Below are positions 23,275 to 31,101 of a stretch of 33,759 bases of DNA, one piece after another. Origin of the DNA: CAYJPV01 sp964396055 (lineage in GTDB: Bacteria > Acidobacteriota > Vicinamibacteria > Vicinamibacterales > JAKQTR01). The stretch spans positions 1 to 33,759 of the forward strand of contig CAYNDV010000037.1 in the NCBI GenBank assembly GCA_964396055.1, given 5' to 3'. A program made the position numbers and the translations under genes. The notes beneath the pieces were generated by a model that made no database searches, was not told the origin of the DNA, and worked only from the letters and a program-made list of their open reading frames with translations. Numbering within the stretch: the stretch's first letter is position 1; each line of letters starts with the position of its first letter.

Positions 23275-23312
23275 ACAGAAGAAGACAGAAGACAGAAGAC
23301 AGAAGACAGAAG
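23275..23312 (+). repeat. Heptamer tandem repeat ACAGAAG, 5 copies
   Basis: One ACAGAAG, a 3-nt AAG interruption, then four perfect copies. It starts three nucleotides after the rplI stop. The unit is close to the AGAAGCA heptamer at 6667-6685. Confidence 0.92.
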
Positions 23313-23317
23313 CAGGG

Positions 23318-23354
23318 CGGCGGGCGGCCGGGGCGACAGCCCCGGTGCCCGCCG
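23318..23354 (+). repeat. Long GC-rich hairpin upstream of dnaB
   Basis: Lower stem CGGCGGGC/GCCCGCCG (8 bp), a small internal bulge, upper stem CCGGGGC/GCCCCGG (7 bp) and a GACA loop. No T-run follows. It directly follows the heptamer repeat and could be a REP-like element or mark the end of the ribosomal-protein transcript. Confidence 0.6.
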
Positions 23355-23367
23355 TCGGTGCTTGCGC

Positions 23368-23394
23368 CCGGAGACGTTCTCCGGTACGTTCTCC
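23368..23394 (+). promoter_or_regulatory. Palindrome and direct repeat ahead of dnaB
   Basis: CCGGAGA-CGT-TCTCCGG is a perfect 7-bp inverted repeat at 23368-23384. ACGTTCTCC occurs twice, at 23374-23382 and 23386-23394, 12 bp apart. They lie 17-43 nt before the dnaB ATG. A regulatory site is possible; nothing else supports it. Confidence 0.25.
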
Positions 23395-23410
23395 TCCGCC
23401 GGATTCTCCC

Positions 23411-24748
23411 ATGGCCGACGCCGTCGCCGAACGCACGCTGCCCCACAACCTCGAGGCCGAGCGCGCCGTCCTGGGCGCCATCCTCCTCGACGGCACCTCG
23501 ATCAACAACGCCGTCGAGTTCATCGACGAAAAGGCCTTCTTCCGCGACGCGCACCGCCGCATCTTCGAGAAGATGCGGCGCCTCTTCGAGCGCGGCCAGG
23601 CTATCGACTTCATCACGGTCAAGGACGAGCTCGCCCGGGCCGGGGAACTCGACGACGTGGGCGGACCCGCCTACGTGGCGTCGCTGGTCGACGGCCTGCC
23701 CCACGGCCTGAACGTCGGCGAGTACGCCCGTATCGTCAAGGAGAAGGCGACGCTGCGCGCCCTGATCGGGTCCGCGAACCAGATCCTCGCCAACGCCTAC
23801 GAGGCCGAACGCGACGCCGCCGAGATCGTCGACGAAGCCGAGCGGTCCATCTTCGCCATCGCGGAGTCCTCGATTCACGGCGGCTTCGTCTCGATGGCCG
23901 ACCTGGTGAACGCGAACTTCGCGCTGATCGACCAGGCCGTCCAGCGCAAGCAGCTGGTCACCGGCGTGCCGACGGGGTTCGTCGAACTCGACGAGATGAC
24001 GGCCGGCCTGCAGCCGTCCGACTTCATCATCGTGGCCGCCAGGCCGTCGATGGGCAAGACGAGCCTGGTGCTCAACATCGCCCAGCACGTGGGCACGAAG
24101 ACCGACATGACCGTCGGCTTCTTCAGCCTCGAGATGTCCAAGGAGCAGCTCTTCATGCGCCTCCTGACGTCGGAGGCCCGCATCGATGCCCACCGGCTGC
24201 GCACGGGGTTCCTCGGGGAGCGGGACTTCCCGAAGATCACCGCGGCCATGGAACAGCTGCACGGCGCCCGCATCTTCATCGACGACACCGCGTCGATCAG
24301 CGTCCTCGAGATGCGCGCCAAGGCGCGGCGCCTGGCGTCCGAGCACGGCCTCAACCTGATCGTCATCGACTACCTGCAGCTGATGCAGGGGCAGGGGCGT
24401 TTCGAGAACCGCGTGCTCGAGCTGGCGTCGATTTCCCGGGGCCTCAAGGCGCTGGCCAAGGAGCTCAACGTGCCGGTGGTGGCCCTGTCGCAGCTCAGCC
24501 GGGCGCCCGAAGCCCGGCCCGGCAAGCGCCCGCAGCTCTCCGACCTGCGCGAGTCCGGCGCCCTCGAGCAGGACGCCGACGTTGTTGTCCTGATCTACCG
24601 CGAGGACTTCTACGAGGCCACCGAGGAGAACCAGGGCATCGCCGAGCTGATCGTCGCCAAGCAGCGCAACGGCCCCACCGGGGCGGTCAAGCTGGCCTTC
24701 CTGAAGGAGTTCACGCGGTTCGAGAACCTCGAACTGCGCCGCACGTGA
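23411..24748 (+). CDS. dnaB: Replicative DNA helicase
   Basis: A 445-residue hexameric fork helicase. The N-terminal collar domain begins LPHNLEAERAVLGAILLDG. The RecA-like domain has Walker A ARPSMGKTSL, Walker B LIVIDYLQLMQG and the DnaB motif RGLKALAKELNVPVVALSQL, then SDLRESGALEQDADVVVLIY. No intein is present. ATG 23411 fits the family start. Its TGA overlaps the alr GTG (GTGA). Position after rplI is common to many bacteria. Confidence 0.97.
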   Translation: MADAVAERTLPHNLEAERAVLGAILLDGTSINNAVEFIDEKAFFRDAHRRIFEKMRRLFERGQAIDFITVKDELARAGELDDVGGPAYVASLVDGLPHGLNVGEYARIVKEKATLRALIGSANQILANAYEAERDAAEIVDEAERSIFAIAESSIHGGFVSMADLVNANFALIDQAVQRKQLVTGVPTGFVELDEMTAGLQPSDFIIVAARPSMGKTSLVLNIAQHVGTKTDMTVGFFSLEMSKEQLFMRLLTSEARIDAHRLRTGFLGERDFPKITAAMEQLHGARIFIDDTASISVLEMRAKARRLASEHGLNLIVIDYLQLMQGQGRFENRVLELASISRGLKALAKELNVPVVALSQLSRAPEARPGKRPQLSDLRESGALEQDADVVVLIYREDFYEATEENQGIAELIVAKQRNGPTGAVKLAFLKEFTRFENLELRRT

Positions 24749-25908
24749 CCCGCGCCACCTCCGCCCACGTCGATCTCGGCGCCCTGGCCCTGAATTTCCA
24801 GACCGTGCGCGCGTTCCTGGCCCGGCGCGCCGGCGCCGCCGCGCCCCGGGTGATCGCGGTCGTGAAGGCGAACGCCTACGGCCACGGAGCCGTTCCGGTG
24901 GCGCGCGCCCTCGAAGCGGCCGGCGCCGACATGGTGGCCTGCGCCGACATCGAGGAGGCCATGACGCTGCGGGAGGGTGGCGTCGGGTGCCGCATCCTCG
25001 TGTTCGGCGCGCTCAGCCTCACGGACCTGTCCGGGGTCTTCTCGCACGGCCTGACGCCCAGCGTCTCGTCGCCGATGGCCGCCCGCGCCGTCCAGGACGC
25101 CGCCCGCACGCGGGGCTGCCGGGTGGCGTGCCACCTCAAGATCGACACGGGCATGAACCGCCTCGGCTTCCGGTTCGACAACCTCGGGCGGACGCTGCCC
25201 GAGGTGCTGGCGTCGCCGAACCTCGCGATCGAAGCGGTCTACACGCACTTCGCGACCGCGGACCAGCCGGACGACGACGGGCTGTTTGCGTTGCAGCAGA
25301 CGCGCTTCGCGCAGGCCCTCGCGCAGGTGGAGGCTCTGGGCCTGCGGCCGGCCTGCGTGCACGCCGCGAACAGCGCGGCCCTCGCCGCGGCGCCGGCCAC
25401 GTGGCACGACGCCGTCCGCCCGGGGCTGCTGCTCTACGGCGTCGCCACGCCGGGCGCCGAGGCCCTGGGCCTGCGCCCGGTGCTGAGTCTGCGCAGCCGG
25501 ATTACCGCCGTCAAGGGCGTCCGGCCCGGCGAAGGCATCGGCTACGGCGGGGGGGCGGCGTCCGACGCGCCCCGCACCATCGCGATCGTGCCCGCCGGGT
25601 ACGCCGACGGCCTCGACCGGCGCCTGGCCGGCGCCGCCAGCGTGCTCGTCCGCGGGCGCCGGGTGCCCGTCGTCGGATCCGTGTGCATGGACATGATCAT
25701 GGCCGACGTCACGGGGCTGCCCGTCCTGCCCGGCGACGAGGTGGTGATCATCGGCCGTCAGGGAGACGACGAGGTGACGGTGGACGAGATGGCGGGCCGC
25801 ATCGGCACCGTGCCCTACGAACTGCTGTGCCGTGTCGGTTCCCGCATCGAGCGGATCTATAATCAAGCCGGTTCGCAGGCCGTCACCGTACCGCCCCAGC
25901 GTGGGTAA
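24745..25908 (+). CDS. alr: Alanine racemase
   Basis: A 387-residue PLP enzyme making D-alanine for peptidoglycan. The PLP lysine is in AVVKANAYGHGAVPVARALE. Further marks: HLKIDTGMNRLGFRFDNL, ANSAALAAAPATWHDAVRPG, the catalytic-Tyr region GIGYGGGAAS, VPAGYADGLDRRL and VVGSVCMDMIMADVT. GTG start 24745 overlaps dnaB by 4 nt. The last codons contain a perfect TATAAT that may drive radA. Confidence 0.96.
   Translation: MTRATSAHVDLGALALNFQTVRAFLARRAGAAAPRVIAVVKANAYGHGAVPVARALEAAGADMVACADIEEAMTLREGGVGCRILVFGALSLTDLSGVFSHGLTPSVSSPMAARAVQDAARTRGCRVACHLKIDTGMNRLGFRFDNLGRTLPEVLASPNLAIEAVYTHFATADQPDDDGLFALQQTRFAQALAQVEALGLRPACVHAANSAALAAAPATWHDAVRPGLLLYGVATPGAEALGLRPVLSLRSRITAVKGVRPGEGIGYGGGAASDAPRTIAIVPAGYADGLDRRLAGAASVLVRGRRVPVVGSVCMDMIMADVTGLPVLPGDEVVIIGRQGDDEVTVDEMAGRIGTVPYELLCRVGSRIERIYNQAGSQAVTVPPQRG
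25858..25863 (+). promoter_or_regulatory. -10 element inside the end of alr, candidate radA promoter
   Basis: An exact TATAAT (in GATCTATAATCAAG) within a GC-rich coding end. The -35 region (TCGGTT) is poor. It would give a leader of about 100 nt before radA GTG 25968. Confidence 0.4.
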
Positions 25909-25967
25909 CCCGGCCGGGTCCCCTGCCTGCCCCCGTGGCGCAGCACCCCGCCCAGTCGTGCGAGAAC

Positions 25968-27350
25968 GTGAAGCAGCCCAAGACCCTCTTCGTGTGCCAG
26001 GAGTGCGGGTCCCAGTCGGCCAAGTGGCTCGGCCGCTGCCCGGAGTGCGGCGCGTGGAACGCGCTGGTGGAGGAGCGGGCGGCCGAACCGGCCGCGCCCG
26101 CCGGGCCCCACCGCTACGCCGCCAGCGCCCCCGGCCAGGGGGCGCGGCTCTACGCCGACGTCCAGGTGAGCGACGCGGAGCGCATCCCGTCGGGCATCGA
26201 CGAGTTCGACCGCGTGCTGGGCGGCGGCATCGTGCCCGGGTCGCTGGTGCTGCTGGGCGGCGAGCCGGGCATCGGCAAGTCCACCCTGCTGCTCCAGACC
26301 GCGGCGCACGTCGCGCGCGCCACGGGGCCGGTCCTGTACAGCTCCGGCGAGGAGTCCGAGCACCAGGTCAAGTCGCGCGGCGAGCGCCTCGGCGTGGGCC
26401 GCGCGCCCCTCTACCTGCTGGCCGAGACGTGCCTCGAGCGCGTCCTCGAGGAACTGGCCCGGGTGAAGCCGGCGCTGGTGGTCGTCGATTCGATCCAGAC
26501 CGTGTTCTCGCTGAAGATGCAGTCCGCGCCCGGCAGCATCGGCCAGGTACGCGAGGCGGCCACGCAGCTCCTGTTCGCCGCCAAGGCGCAGAACGTGCCG
26601 GTGTTCCTCGTCGGGCACGTCACGAAGGAAGGCAGCCTGGCCGGGCCGAAGTCCCTCGAGCACATCGTGGACACGGTCCTGTACTTCGAAGGCGAGCGGC
26701 ACCACGCGCACCGCATCGTGCGCGCGGCGAAGAACCGCTTCGGCGCCGTGAGCGAGCTGGGCGTGTTCGAGATGACCTCGGCCGGCCTCCGGCCGGTCGC
26801 CAACCCGTCCGCGCTCTTCCTGGCCGAACGCCCGGCCGGCAGCCCCGGATCCGCGGTGGCGTGCTGCATCGAGGGGTCGCGCCCGATCCTGGTCGAGGTG
26901 CAGTCGCTGGTCAGCACGACGACGTACGGGTACGCGCGCCGCACGGCCGTGGGCTTCGACCAGAACCGGCTGTCGCTGCTGCTGGCCGTGCTCGAGAAAC
27001 GCGCGGGCCTGCAGCTCGGCGGCGACGATGTCTTTCTCAACCTCGCCGGGGGCATGACGGCCGACGAGCCGGCCCTGGACCTGGCCGTGGTGGCGGCCGT
27101 GGCGTCGAGCACGCGCAACCGGGCGATCGACGCGCGGACGGTCGTGTTCGGTGAGGTCGGCCTGGCGGGCGAGGTCCGGGCCACGACGCAGGCGGCGCGC
27201 CGGGTGCGCGAGGCGGCGCAGATGGGGTTCTCCCGGTGCGTGATGCCGGCCGCGAACGTGGATCCGAGCGACCCGGGCCTGGCGGGCCTGGACTGCGATC
27301 TGGTGGGCGTCCGCACGGTTCAGGACGCATTGAGTCATCTTCTCGCGTAA
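25968..27350 (+). CDS. radA: DNA repair protein RadA
   Basis: A 460-residue RecA-like branch-migration helicase. The N-terminal zinc finger reads KTLFVCQECGSQSAKWLGRC followed by PECGAWN. Walker A is GGEPGIGKSTLLLQ, the RadA signature is AAKNRFGAVSELGVFEM, and the C-terminal Lon-like domain includes LNLAGGMTADEPALDLAVVA. GTG 25968 is chosen because it leaves the usual few residues before KTLFVC and gives the same length as E. coli RadA; GTG 25935 would add 11 residues. Ribosome site weak. Confidence 0.95.
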   Translation: MKQPKTLFVCQECGSQSAKWLGRCPECGAWNALVEERAAEPAAPAGPHRYAASAPGQGARLYADVQVSDAERIPSGIDEFDRVLGGGIVPGSLVLLGGEPGIGKSTLLLQTAAHVARATGPVLYSSGEESEHQVKSRGERLGVGRAPLYLLAETCLERVLEELARVKPALVVVDSIQTVFSLKMQSAPGSIGQVREAATQLLFAAKAQNVPVFLVGHVTKEGSLAGPKSLEHIVDTVLYFEGERHHAHRIVRAAKNRFGAVSELGVFEMTSAGLRPVANPSALFLAERPAGSPGSAVACCIEGSRPILVEVQSLVSTTTYGYARRTAVGFDQNRLSLLLAVLEKRAGLQLGGDDVFLNLAGGMTADEPALDLAVVAAVASSTRNRAIDARTVVFGEVGLAGEVRATTQAARRVREAAQMGFSRCVMPAANVDPSDPGLAGLDCDLVGVRTVQDALSHLLA

Positions 27351-27393
27351 GCTGGCAGGGATCATTCTCGTGACGGTTCATCCCGGAGGCCTC

Positions 27394-28521
27394 ATGGCCT
27401 GGTTCATCCTCGGTCGTGTCCTGTTCGTGGCCGGCGTCGTCTGGGCGGCGGCCACCTTCCAGCCCGTGCCCGGGGGCGCGGGCGTCAACGCGGTCCTCGG
27501 CGCGGCGGTCGCGGCCGCGGGCATCGCCCTCGAGTGGCGGCTCCGGGAGGCGCCGATCACGCACGTGCTCGGCGCCATCCTGGGCGGCGCGTGCGGCCTG
27601 GCGCTGGCCCTGCTCGTGGACGTCGCGCTCGGGTACCTCGACGCGCCCGGGCATCGCGTCGCGTTCCTGCAGAGCGTCACGCTGCTGCTGCTGCCGTACC
27701 TCGGGCTGGCACTGGGTGGGCGCCACGGCGAGTGGCTGGAGCCGGCGCGGCTCGTGAGCCTCTTCCGCTCCGCGGGGCCGCTGCGGCGCTATCGGATCCT
27801 CGACACCAGCGTCATCATCGACGGCCGCATCGCCGACCTGTGCGAGACCGGGTTTCTCGACGGGACCCTGGTCATCCCGCAGTTCGTGCTGAAGGAACTG
27901 CAGGCGATCGCCGATTCGAGCGACACGCTGCGCCGCAACCGCGGGCGCCGCGGCCTGGACATCCTCCAGAAGATCCAGAAGATGGCGAGCGTGGACGTGA
28001 CGATCTCCGACCTCGACTTTCCCGACGTGCGCGAGGTGGATCTCAAGCTCATCGAGCTGGCGCGGACGCTGCAGGGCAAGATCGTCACCAACGACTTCAA
28101 TCTCAACAAGGTCGCGCAACTGCGCGGCGTGGACGTGCTGAACATCAACCTGCTCGCCAACGCCCTGAAGCCGGTGGTGCTGCCGGGCGAGATCATGAAG
28201 GTGTTCATCCTCAAGGAAGGCAAGGAGTACAACCAGGGGGTGGCCTACCTCGACGATGGCACGATGGTGGTCGTGGACAACGCGCGGAAGATGATCAGCA
28301 AGACCATCGACGTGGTCGTGACCAGCGTGCTGCAGACCACGGCGGGGAAGATGATCTTCGGGCGCTTCATCGAAGCCGGCGGGGCGCAGGGCGGCGACGG
28401 CGAGGCCGGCAACCGCCGGCCGCGGGCGATCGCCCAGCCCAACGGCGTGGTGCCGCCGGCCGGGTCCGTGCAGGCGCCGGGCACGCCGCCGCCAGCCTCG
28501 GCTGCCCCGCAGACGAAGTGA
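27394..28521 (+). CDS. Membrane PIN/TRAM-domain protein (YacL-like)
   Basis: A 375-residue protein. Four N-terminal membrane helices (from WFILGRVLFVAGVVWAAATF to about residue 105) precede a PIN nuclease domain with acidic residues in YRILDTSVIIDGRIADL and IVTNDFNLNKVAQLRGV. A TRAM domain (KEGKEYNQGVAYLDDGTMVV) and a Pro/Ala-rich tail end it. The family is the Bacillus YacL type, also next to radA and ispD; its RNA or DNA target is not established. ATG 27394 has GGAGG upstream; GTG 27370 is an alternative. Its stop overlaps plsC by GTGA. Confidence 0.93.
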   Translation: MAWFILGRVLFVAGVVWAAATFQPVPGGAGVNAVLGAAVAAAGIALEWRLREAPITHVLGAILGGACGLALALLVDVALGYLDAPGHRVAFLQSVTLLLLPYLGLALGGRHGEWLEPARLVSLFRSAGPLRRYRILDTSVIIDGRIADLCETGFLDGTLVIPQFVLKELQAIADSSDTLRRNRGRRGLDILQKIQKMASVDVTISDLDFPDVREVDLKLIELARTLQGKIVTNDFNLNKVAQLRGVDVLNINLLANALKPVVLPGEIMKVFILKEGKEYNQGVAYLDDGTMVVVDNARKMISKTIDVVVTSVLQTTAGKMIFGRFIEAGGAQGGDGEAGNRRPRAIAQPNGVVPPAGSVQAPGTPPPASAAPQTK

Positions 28522-29285
28522 CGGTGCCGACGTTCCACTGGTGTCGGACGGTCTTTTACCTGATCCCGGCGATCGGCCTGTACACGGTCGTCCTGGGGAC
28601 GGTGTCGCTGCTGTCGAGCCTCTGGGACCGCACCGGGCGTTTCGCGCACGGCTGCGCCCGCGCCTGGTCGCGCCTGATCCTCGTCACCACCGGCGTGCGC
28701 GTGGAGGTCCGCGGCCTGGAGCACCTCGTGCCGGGCACCACGTACGTCTTCGTGGCGAACCACCAGAGCATCTACGACATCCCCGTGATCTTCTGGTGGG
28801 TGCCGTTCCAGCTCCGGATCATCGCGAAGGAGTCGCTCGGACGATTCCCCTTCCTCGGCTGGCACCTGCGGCGGACCGGCCACCTGCTGGTCGACCGCAC
28901 CAACCCCGACCGCGCCGGCATCCTGCGCGCGTGGCGGGGCCTGCTGGCCCAGGGACTGTCCCTCATCATCTTCCCGGAGGGCACGCGCAGCGCCGATGGC
29001 CGCGTGGGTCGCTTCAAGGCCGGCAGCTTCATGCTGGCGATCGAAGCGGGCCTGCCCGTCGTGCCGATCGCCGTCGTGGGGACGCGGCGGGTGATGCGCA
29101 AGGGACAGCTCACCGCGAGGCCCGCGTGTGTCGAGATGACCATCCACCCGCCCCTCGCCACCGCCGGGGGGGCCTGGGCGCCGACCATCGAGGACGCAAG
29201 GCGCCTGGCCGGCGGAGTGCAGCAGGTGATTGCCGCGTGCGTCGAGGCGCGCGAGCGGGCGAGGCAGCCGTGGCCGACCCGGTGA
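28518..29285 (+). CDS. plsC: 1-acyl-sn-glycerol-3-phosphate acyltransferase
   Basis: A 255-residue membrane-bound acyltransferase that forms phosphatidic acid. An N-terminal hydrophobic helix (VFYLIPAIGLYTVVLGTVSL) precedes the catalytic HX4D motif in VANHQSIYDIPVIFW. Motif III is IIFPEGTRSADGRVGRFKAG and motif IV PVVPIAVVGTRRV. GTG 28518 overlaps the PIN/TRAM stop (GTGA); a second GTG lies at 28524. Inserted between radA-yacL and ispD compared with Bacillus. Confidence 0.94.
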   Translation: MTVPTFHWCRTVFYLIPAIGLYTVVLGTVSLLSSLWDRTGRFAHGCARAWSRLILVTTGVRVEVRGLEHLVPGTTYVFVANHQSIYDIPVIFWWVPFQLRIIAKESLGRFPFLGWHLRRTGHLLVDRTNPDRAGILRAWRGLLAQGLSLIIFPEGTRSADGRVGRFKAGSFMLAIEAGLPVVPIAVVGTRRVMRKGQLTARPACVEMTIHPPLATAGGAWAPTIEDARRLAGGVQQVIAACVEARERARQPWPTR

Positions 29286-29908
29286 TGGTCGCCGCCGATC
29301 TGCGCGGGGCCGTCCGGCTGGGTGTGCTCTGGTGCGACGCGGACGCCGGCAGCGCTGCGCCCGGCCTGGACGAGGCCCTGGCCGAGGCGGCCCGTGCGGC
29401 CCGCGACACGGGCGGCGCCGACGTGGCGGCCGCGCGGGCGCTCTACAAGGCCATCGGCCTCGATCCCACCCGCACGCGGCCATCGTCCGAGGCGCTGCTG
29501 CGACGGGTCCGGAAAGGCGGCGAGCTGCCGCGCATCAACACCCTGGTGGATGTGGCCAACTGGTGTTCGCTCGAGTGCCAGCTGCCGTACGGGCTCTACG
29601 ACGCCGACCGCGTCGTGCCGCCCGTGACGCTGCGACTCGGGGCGCCCGGCGACGCCTACGCCGGCATCCGCAAGGACGACGTGCACCTGCACGGCCGCTA
29701 CGCGCTGTTCGACGCGGCGGGCCCCTTCGGCAATCCGTCGTCGGATTCCGCGCGGACCATGGTGACGGCTGCCACGCGCCGCGTGATGGCCGTCGTGTTC
29801 GCGCCCCCCGCCGTGACCGCGGCGCGGATGGGCGCGATCCTCGATCTCACGGCCGCGCGGTACGCGGCGTTTGCGGGCGGCCGCGAGACGGCCCGCTGGA
29901 TGCACTGA
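29270..29908 (+). CDS. Free-standing B3/B4-domain protein
   Basis: A ~212-residue protein resembling the B3/B4 domain of phenylalanyl-tRNA synthetase beta: ALYKAIGLDPTRTRPSSEAL, GELPRINTLVDVANWCSLEC and FGNPSSDSARTMVTAATRRV. Stand-alone B3/B4 proteins may edit mischarged tRNAs or bind other ligands; the role here is unknown. The start is uncertain: GTG 29270 has GAGG 5 nt upstream, while GTG 29282 and ATG 29285 overlap the plsC stop. The ispDF ATG lies 1 nt after its stop. Confidence 0.87.
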   Translation: MADPVMVAADLRGAVRLGVLWCDADAGSAAPGLDEALAEAARAARDTGGADVAAARALYKAIGLDPTRTRPSSEALLRRVRKGGELPRINTLVDVANWCSLECQLPYGLYDADRVVPPVTLRLGAPGDAYAGIRKDDVHLHGRYALFDAAGPFGNPSSDSARTMVTAATRRVMAVVFAPPAVTAARMGAILDLTAARYAAFAGGRETARWMH

Positions 29909-29909
29909 C

Positions 29910-31100
29910 ATGCGCGTGGCGGCGATTATCGCGGCGGGCGGGCGTGGCGAGCGCCTCGGGGCCGGCCGCCCGAAGCAGTTGTTGCGGCTCGGATCCCGGA
30001 CGATCCTCGAGCGCTCCGTGCAGCGGTTCGTGGATCATCCGCAGGTCGACGAGGTGGTGATCGTGGTGCCGCCGGACCTCGTCGACGAGATCCGCGGCTG
30101 GTGGACGGCCGCGCCGAAGCCGGTGCAGGTCGTCGCGGGCGGGGCCCGCCGCCAGGACTCGGTCGCCGGCGGGTTCGCGGCGGTCGACGGGCGCGCGGAT
30201 CTCGTGGTGGTCCACGATGCGGCCCGACCCTTCGTGAGCGCGGATCTGATCGCCCGGACGATCGAAGCGGCGGCCGCGGCCGGCGCGGCGCTGGCCGCGC
30301 TGCCGAGCCGCGACACGGTGAAACTGGAAGCCCCGGCCGGCGGCGTGGTGGAGCGGACCGTGCCGCGCGAGCGGGTGCACCTGGCGCAGACGCCGCAGGC
30401 GTTCCGCGCCGACGTGCTCCGGGCGGCCATCGCGGCTGGCGCCGGCACGGCCACCGACGAGGCCGCGCTGGTCGAGGCCCTCGGTCTGCCCGTCCGGCTC
30501 GTGGCCGGCGAGTCGACGAACCTGAAGATCACGACAGCCGCGGATCTGGAGATGGCCCGAACCCTGGCAACGTTAGACGACGAACGGCCGGCGATGCGCG
30601 TGGGCACCGGCTATGACCTGCACCGCCTGGTGGAGGGGCGCCCGCTCATCCTGGGCGGCGTGACCGTGCCGCACACGCACGGACTGGCGGGGCACTCGGA
30701 TGCCGACGTCCTGGCCCACGCCGTCACCGATGCGATTCTCGGCGCCGTGGCCGGGGGCGACATCGGCCGGCACTTTCCGGACACGGACCCGCGGTGGAAG
30801 GGCGCCGACAGCCTCGCGATGCTGGCGCACGCCGTGACCGTGGCCCGCGATGCCGGGTACGCCGTCGCCAATCTCGACGCCGTCATCATCGCGGAGCGGC
30901 CGAAGCTGCTGCCGCACATCCCGGCGATCCGCGAACGGCTGGCCGCCGTCATCGGCGTCCCGGTCGATCGCGTGAGCGTCAAGGGCAAGACCAACGAAGG
31001 GGTGGGCGAACTTGGCCGCGGCGAGGCCATGGCCGTCCATGCCGTGGCACTACTGATGCGGGGAGACCCGACCCGTCCCCTGGGTGTAGCCTGTGAGTGA
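29910..31100 (+). CDS. ispDF: Bifunctional IspD-IspF fusion
   Basis: One 396-residue frame covering two MEP-pathway enzymes. Residues 1-~225 are IspD (CDP-ME synthase): AAIIAAGGRGERLGAGRPKQ, LVVVHDAARPFVSADLI and VHLAQTPQAFRADVL. Residues 229-396 are IspF (MEcPP synthase): MRVGTGYDLHRLVEGRPLIL with the metal-binding Asp-x-His, GHSDADVLAHAVTDAILGA, and KGKTNEGVGELGRGEAMAVH. No stop separates them; the second domain still begins with Met (30594), so internal initiation is possible. The intervening step, IspE, is encoded at 18437. The stop overlaps the start region of gltX. Confidence 0.96.
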   Translation: MRVAAIIAAGGRGERLGAGRPKQLLRLGSRTILERSVQRFVDHPQVDEVVIVVPPDLVDEIRGWWTAAPKPVQVVAGGARRQDSVAGGFAAVDGRADLVVVHDAARPFVSADLIARTIEAAAAAGAALAALPSRDTVKLEAPAGGVVERTVPRERVHLAQTPQAFRADVLRAAIAAGAGTATDEAALVEALGLPVRLVAGESTNLKITTAADLEMARTLATLDDERPAMRVGTGYDLHRLVEGRPLILGGVTVPHTHGLAGHSDADVLAHAVTDAILGAVAGGDIGRHFPDTDPRWKGADSLAMLAHAVTVARDAGYAVANLDAVIIAERPKLLPHIPAIRERLAAVIGVPVDRVSVKGKTNEGVGELGRGEAMAVHAVALLMRGDPTRPLGVACE

Positions 31101-31101
31101 G

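Noticed and set aside
23275..23312. CRISPR-like direct repeat array
   Set aside because: The repeat unit is 7 nt with no spacers and there are no cas genes.
23362..24744. N-terminal extension of alr through dnaB in another frame (would be 848 residues)
   Set aside because: The family start matches GTG 24745, which overlaps the dnaB stop. The upstream part is an Arg-rich shadow of dnaB.
29910..30594. ispD and ispF as two separate genes
   Set aside because: The frame is open across the junction with no stop and a continuous linker. A fusion is the simpler reading, though internal initiation at 30594 is kept as a possibility.
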